Assembly: GCF_900106535.1 (NCBI RefSeq)
Contig: NZ_FNOH01000006.1
Location: 423,725-487,724, forward strand
From: Myxococcus xanthus
Lineage (GTDB): Bacteria > Myxococcota > Myxococcia > Myxococcales > Myxococcaceae
Length of the DNA stretch: 64,000 nt
Direction: 5' to 3'
Each line of letters opens with the position of its first letter. The first letter of the stretch is position 1. A program made the translations under genes and the position numbers. Below, in pieces: positions 60,482 through 64,000 of this stretch. The notes beneath the pieces are model-generated. The model was not told the DNA's origin and did no database searches. It saw only the letters and a program-made list of their open reading frames with translations.

Positions 60482-60497
60482 GCCGGTCAGCTTCACA

Positions 60498-60510
60498 TGA
60501 ACTGAATTCA
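60498..60510. promoter_or_regulatory. MetR-type operator TGAA-N5-TTCA
   Basis: TGAACTGAATTCA fits the MetR pattern TGAA-N5-TTCA and overlaps the palindrome CTGAATTCAG (60502-60511). A weaker half-match (TGAAATCGTTTC) follows. It lies 17 bases upstream of the MetR-like gene start and about 80 bases before the cupin start. Confidence 0.6.
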
Positions 60511-60591
60511 GCATCATCGTGAAATCGTTTCGCTGCGCTTATGGAATGGGTCTCCTTAACGTTGGTGCCCCAGAGCCAGGAGCACGGACGG

Positions 60592-60957
60592 ATGCCCCAG
60601 TCAGACAGCTTTCCGAGGATGCAGCGCCTTGTCGTACCCCCATGGTCGTCCGTGTGGATTGACGACATTGAACCGGTGGTCGTCGGCTCCGGCTGCCTTC
60701 GGAGGGATTTGCCGAGCACTCGCGACGTGAGGGTCTGGGTCGTGGACATGGCTCCCGGGAGTCAGTGGCCCTTTGTGGACGTCCACGACACCGGAGAGGA
60801 GGTTCTCGTGGTGAGCGGTGAGCTCATCGAGGGCGAGCAGCGCTTGGGAGCGGGCTCATACCTGTTCTTCCCGCCGGCAAGCCGTCATCAGCCGCGGACC
60901 GAAACCGGCGTGCGCCTCTTCGGCATCAACCTCGTGGCCTCCCCGGGGGCTCGGTGA
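60592..60957 (+). CDS. cupin-domain protein
   Basis: 121 residues from the ATG at 60592 (MPQSDSFPRMQRLVVPPWSS), preceded by AGGAG at a good distance; an ATG at 60541 would add 17 residues reaching into the operator region. A single cupin barrel: motif 1 is PFVDVHDTGEEVLVVSGEL (His/Glu metal ligands, one His instead of two) and motif 2 GAGSYLFFPPASRHQP (His). Resembles ChrR/DUF4437-like small cupins. Its stop overlaps a GTG (GTGA at 60954-60957) that could start the next gene, so the two are probably co-transcribed. Divergent from the MetR-like regulator. Confidence 0.8.
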   Translation: MPQSDSFPRMQRLVVPPWSSVWIDDIEPVVVGSGCLRRDLPSTRDVRVWVVDMAPGSQWPFVDVHDTGEEVLVVSGELIEGEQRLGAGSYLFFPPASRHQPRTETGVRLFGINLVASPGAR

Positions 60958-61025
60958 GCCAGGACGCCCTGACTTCCTTCTCCCCATTCCGGATGGAGCC
61001 TTCGAACACGGAGGGGCGGGACACG

Positions 61026-61892
61026 ATGGCTCGACCCTCGCGGACGGGCCGTCGGGATTTCCTGCGTGCGGCGGTGGCGCTCTCCGCGGGCGCGGTCCTG
61101 CTCCCCCCGGGGACGGGCCGTGCGACGAAGCCTGTCGACAGCGCCGCGCTTCGGGCCCAGCGGTTGGCCTGGGCCGGCGTGCGGCTGCGGCTCGGACAGG
61201 ACACGCTCTTCCTGGACCCGTTGAGCGACCCCACCGTGTGGGGGGCCGCGCTGAAGGACCCGCTTGTCCCAGTGGACGTGAGCGACGGGGGCCGCTTCGT
61301 CCTGGTGACGCATCGCCATTCCGACCACTTCGACCGGGTGGCCGTCCGTCAGGCGCTGGGGGACAGCGGGACGCTGGTGTGCGCCCCAGACATGGCCGCG
61401 GCGGCTTCGGCGTCGGGATTCCGCGTGCGGTCCGCCCCGCTCTACGAGCCCATCTTGCTCAATGACTTCACCGCCACCGCCGTTCCCGCGGCGGACGGCT
61501 ATGGGGATCCCCAGGTTTCGTGGGTCGTCTCCGGTGGAGGCCGCCGCATCATCCACTGCGGCGACACGCTGTGGCATGGCTCCTGGTGGCACATCGGGCG
61601 ACAGTTCGGCCCCTTCGATGCGGCATTCCTGCCTATCAACGGGGCGCGCTTCGGCTGGCGCAAGCCCGTGAGCGACGTGCATGCCGTCCTGACGCCGGAG
61701 CAGGCGGTGGCCGCGGCCTTGGTGTTGGGAGCAAAGCTCCTCGTGCCCATCCACTACGGCCTCGCTGCCTCGGAGGACTACCAGGAGGTCCCGGACGCGG
61801 AAGCGCTGCTTCTGGCCGCCGCGCGCACGCGGAAGGTGAACGTGGAGCTGGCACGTCCGGGGGAGTGGCTGACCTGGCGGGCCCGGACCTGA
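61026..61892 (+). CDS. Tat-exported metallo-beta-lactamase-fold hydrolase (UlaG-like)
   Basis: 288 residues from the ATG at 61026, with GGAGGG upstream; a GTG at 60954 in the same frame overlaps the cupin stop and cannot be excluded. The N-terminus has a twin-arginine signal (TGRRDFLRAAVALSAGAVLL). The metal motif reads VTHRHSDHFDRVAV (HxHxDH), with further ligands in IIHCGDTLWHG and LVPIHYGL, giving a complete di-metal site. Family members such as UlaG open lactones or hydrolyse phosphodiesters; the substrate here is unknown. Expected in the periplasm, folded before export. Ends in a shared terminator with the trigger-factor-like gene. Confidence 0.85.
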   Translation: MARPSRTGRRDFLRAAVALSAGAVLLPPGTGRATKPVDSAALRAQRLAWAGVRLRLGQDTLFLDPLSDPTVWGAALKDPLVPVDVSDGGRFVLVTHRHSDHFDRVAVRQALGDSGTLVCAPDMAAAASASGFRVRSAPLYEPILLNDFTATAVPAADGYGDPQVSWVVSGGGRRIIHCGDTLWHGSWWHIGRQFGPFDAAFLPINGARFGWRKPVSDVHAVLTPEQAVAAALVLGAKLLVPIHYGLAASEDYQEVPDAEALLLAAARTRKVNVELARPGEWLTWRART

Positions 61893-61894
61893 CA

Positions 61895-61952
61895 GCGCGG
61901 CTCGAAGTGGGGAGCCATGGGCACTGCTCTGCCCCCATTCTTCGAGCCGCGC
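61895..61952. terminator. bidirectional terminator
   Basis: GCGCGGCTCGAA (61895-61906) pairs perfectly with TTCGAGCCGCGC (61941-61952), with GTGGGG and CCCCCAT partly extending the stem inward. It sits between the convergent MBL gene (stop at 61892) and the trigger-factor-like gene (stop at 61990). Confidence 0.65.
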
Positions 61953-61989
61953 GCCTTCTCCCTACGACCGCGGGCCCATGGCCTTGCCA

Positions 61990-63084
61990 TTACTCCCGCG
62001 AAACGTCGGCCTTGGACAGGATGTGGCTGACGACCGCCGTGTGCATCGTCAGCGTGTCGAACCTCCGGCCGAGATTCTTGTCGGACTGGAGCAGGCGCCC
62101 CAGCTCAACGCGGCTCAGTTGGGCTCTCTCCGCGAGGCTGTTGAACAGCTCCTCCGCGGACTCCCGCTCGGACTGGATGTGGTCTCTTTCGGCGATGGCC
62201 CGAAGCCCAAGCGCCAGCCGCAGCCGGTACTCCAGTTCGCTCCGGGTGGAGTCGTCGAGCAGCCAGCCATCCAGTCCTTCCCGGACCCGCTCGTGCGGTA
62301 GGCCCAGGCTCACCAGGATTGGATACTCGGCCTCGGCCCACCGCTGGCGGATTTCTTCGTCGATGAGGCTCCGTGGCACCTCGACATGCGTGCGCCGAGC
62401 CACCTCCCTCATCACGTGGTCCTGGAAGTCCCACAGGTACTGCGCGTCCCGCTGGGCGATGAGTTCCCCGGCGATGTACTCCATGACCTCGTCGAGCGTG
62501 CCTCCGCGTCCCAGCGCGGCGAAGAGTTCTGGAGATGACTCCCCCAGTAGCGTCACCTGGTAGGCCGCCTTCATCTTCACGTCGAAGCGAGCAGGGACGC
62601 CACGAAGGGACTCCACTGCGTAGTCATCAGGCAGGACGAGGTCCACCGCTACGGACTCGCCAACCCGGGCCCGCACCACGGCTTCGAAGAAGCCGGGGAG
62701 CAGCGGGTCGGGAGTGGCTTCCGTCCTCCATTCCGCGCGGGCGGAGAACGGGATGAGCCTTCCGTTGGCGAAGCCGACGACGTCCAGGAGCACGTCGTCT
62801 CCGGAGTCAACGGCTTCGCCCGGCTCGCGCTCCCTGCGCGGCGCCACCACGCGGCATAGCGTGGCGAAGCGATCAAGGATGGCCTCGGGCGAAATTCCCC
62901 CGAGCTCCGGCATCTTCACCCGGAGCTCCTCCAGCGAAGGGGCCTCGCGGAGGAGCGGAAGTCGAGGGCTCGTCGCATTGCGGAAGGCCATCGCTCCGGG
63001 CGCTTGGTTCAACAGCCCCATGCCCTGCAACTCCCCAATCGAGAGCGGCTGGCCTGGGTTGGACTTGTCAGGAGGCGAGTGCAT
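61990..63084 (-). CDS. trigger-factor-like chaperone/PPIase paralogue
   Basis: 364 residues; ATG at 63084 with AGGAG, which overlaps the stop codon of the upstream gene (TAGGAG), so the two are coupled. The middle (~100-185) is an FKBP-like trigger-factor PPIase domain (SGDDVLLDVVGFANGRLIPF; LPGFFEAVVRARVGESVAVD) and the rest the trigger-factor C-terminal arms (IAQRDAQYLWDFQDHVMREV, HVEVPRSLIDEEIRQRWAEA). The ribosome-binding N-terminal domain with its GFRxGKxP loop is missing. It is thus not the housekeeping trigger factor but a non-ribosomal relative, and its coupling to the effector-like gene upstream suggests a dedicated chaperone for that product. Confidence 0.8.
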   Translation of the reverse strand: MHSPPDKSNPGQPLSIGELQGMGLLNQAPGAMAFRNATSPRLPLLREAPSLEELRVKMPELGGISPEAILDRFATLCRVVAPRREREPGEAVDSGDDVLLDVVGFANGRLIPFSARAEWRTEATPDPLLPGFFEAVVRARVGESVAVDLVLPDDYAVESLRGVPARFDVKMKAAYQVTLLGESSPELFAALGRGGTLDEVMEYIAGELIAQRDAQYLWDFQDHVMREVARRTHVEVPRSLIDEEIRQRWAEAEYPILVSLGLPHERVREGLDGWLLDDSTRSELEYRLRLALGLRAIAERDHIQSERESAEELFNSLAERAQLSRVELGRLLQSDKNLGRRFDTLTMHTAVVSHILSKADVSRE

Positions 63085-63093
63085 GGAGGGCTC

Positions 63094-63807
63094 CTAGAAG
63101 AAGCTCCCGACGAGGTCGGAGACTGTGGAGAAGGCCGCGCCGACCTGACTCACCACCGGGATGTTCGTGGCCGCGAGCACGGACCCTGCGGCGGTTGTCC
63201 ACGCTGTTATCTTCTTGCCTGGGCTGGCGTCCTTGGAGTTGGACGTCGCGATGGCTGTGGCGATGTCGAAGCCGGCGACGGCGACGTTCGCGCCGGGCAC
63301 GAATCGTCCCGCGAACTTGGCCAGCTTTCCGCCTGCGGCCTTGGCACCTTTCTCGATGGCCGCGTCGAACGCGCTGTCCGCGGTCTTCTCGGCGCCTGTC
63401 TTGATCCCCTGGTTGAGCCGCTTCTGTGCCTTGTTGTTGCTGTCGCCGTGCGCCTTGGCGGCGATGTCCGTCGTGGAGGACCGACTGGCCTTCTTGAGCG
63501 CTTCGAACTTCTCAGCGGTGCCCACATCCCCGGCGTCCGCATGGTTGAACGCCTTCATGGAGAGGTTGTGAGCAATCTTGAGCCGCCCCTTGAGGCCCAG
63601 GTCCGGGGCGGCGGCCTTGAGGGACAAGTTGGCAGCCCGGGTCGCGCTCCCGTACTTCTCGAGGTCTCGTGCTGTCTCGAGCCCCGCCTTCAGGGTCTCG
63701 GTTGAGGTCTTGCCCGCACTGGCGAGCGCATCCAGGGCTTCGCTGCGCTCCTGGGGATTGCTGCTCGACAGCCCCCCGGTGGCGAGGGCCTTGTAGGCAT
63801 CACTCAC
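63094..63807 (-). CDS. effector-like helical protein, 5' end cut by IS3-type insertion
   Basis: Read from the first in-frame start (GTG at 63807) it gives 237 residues: Ala/Lys/Ser-rich helices (ERSEALDALASAGKTSTETL; NLSLKAAAPDLGLKGRLKIA; AKAHGDSNNKAQKRLNQGIK), then a small-residue C-terminus likely to enter membranes (GRFVPGANVAVAGFDIATAI; AATNIPVVSQVGAAFSTVSD). The frame stays open and protein-like upstream of the GTG (QDLDNGLGRLGKANTAIKGG, VGAYTLIDGK) until it runs into the transposase end at 63938, so the native start appears lost to the insertion. No known family. Ten bases after its stop the trigger-factor-like gene begins, with the ribosome site on the stop codon. Confidence 0.62.
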   Translation of the reverse strand: MSDAYKALATGGLSSSNPQERSEALDALASAGKTSTETLKAGLETARDLEKYGSATRAANLSLKAAAPDLGLKGRLKIAHNLSMKAFNHADAGDVGTAEKFEALKKASRSSTTDIAAKAHGDSNNKAQKRLNQGIKTGAEKTADSAFDAAIEKGAKAAGGKLAKFAGRFVPGANVAVAGFDIATAIATSNSKDASPGKKITAWTTAAGSVLAATNIPVVSQVGAAFSTVSDLVGSFF

Positions 63808-63937
63808 CTTTCCATCGATGAGGGTGTAGGCGCCGACGCCGCCTTTGATGGCCGTGTTGGCCTTGCCCAGCCTTCCTAGGCCATTGTCCAGGTCCTGAAG
63901 TTGCTCCGGTTCCGCAGAGCGTTCCGCGCTTTCGCCC

Positions 63938-64000
63938 TCAAGCGGCAGCGCGGTGCTTCTTCTCGTAACCAGCGGGTGACTCGTAGTCGAGCGCGGAGTG
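63938..64000 (-). mobile_element. 3' end of an IS3-family transposase (orfB), rest outside window
   Basis: The minus frame entering at base 64000 reads HSALDYESPAGYEKKHRAAA and stops at 63938-63940. HSxLxYxSPxxYE is the conserved C-terminal signature of IS3-family OrfB integrase-type transposases. The element's terminal inverted repeat should lie between this stop and roughly 63900 but cannot be fixed without the other end. It interrupts the gene at 63094-63807. Confidence 0.75.

Overview
The window looks like an accessory-rich stretch of a myxobacterial chromosome (Myxococcales, close to Myxococcus/Pyxidicoccus/Corallococcus). Support from the sequence: very high GC with strong G/C at third codon positions; a MYXO-CTERM surface-anchoring tail (32708-33775); a sigma factor of the Myxococcales-specific type next to a Ser/Thr kinase with TPRs; a TonB-dependent receptor with its own TonB-C-like domain; an ether-lipid operon of the type studied in M. 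xanthus; many lipoproteins and one-off signalling genes. No rRNA, tRNA or CRISPR array was seen.

Layout. 1-8.5 kb: end of a large secreted heparinase II/III-like enzyme, a 67-residue protein, a membrane pyrophosphatase with strong terminator hairpins, a decayed beta-propeller gene, a lipoprotein and an LRR-like protein. 8.5-14 kb: a three-gene, translationally coupled operon (AGPS, fatty-acyl reductase/acyltransferase fusion, SDR) resembling the eukaryotic peroxisomal ether-lipid pathway, facing a TetR gene across a repeat-rich promoter. 14.8-22 kb: a deoxyhypusine-synthase-like enzyme, a two-component system with tandem OmpR-type boxes, a secreted hydrolase, and an S9 peptidase divergent from a LysR gene. 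22-25.5 kb: DUF1801 and GNAT genes among several gene tails. 25.55-30.66 kb: a siderophore-uptake unit (Fur box, receptor, MxcI-like lipoprotein, esterase). 30.7-44.2 kb: mixed genes (hydrolases, a RidA-like protein, a MYXO-CTERM protein, a duplicated ABC permease, an IgGFc-binding-like lipoprotein, a ferritin-like protein, an AadA-like adenylyltransferase). 44.6-46.3 kb: a lipoprotein preceded by the tail of a lost paralogue. 46.3-49.2 kb: a three-gene DyP-peroxidase operon. 49.4-59.1 kb: a truncated phosphoesterase with a 17-bp hairpin, then a same-strand run from a Zn-finger/kinase/TPR protein through a coupled sigma factor to coiled-coil, TPR-like, Kelch and helical proteins. 59.5-64 kb: a MetR-like regulator divergent from a cupin and a Tat-exported MBL protein, a trigger-factor-like chaperone coupled to an apparently IS3-truncated gene, and the end of that IS3 transposase at the window edge.

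Two patterns go beyond single genes. An imperfect ~35-60 bp motif occurs at six intergenic places (about 23.93, 35.20, 40.58, 41.98, 51.74 and 59.54 kb), always in the same orientation, and at four of them it directly abuts the stop codon of an unrelated minus-strand gene. Separately, at least five 5'-truncated gene tails survive here. Together they suggest repeated gene gain and loss with breakpoints near 3' ends. All calls come from reading sequence by eye; no database search was possible.
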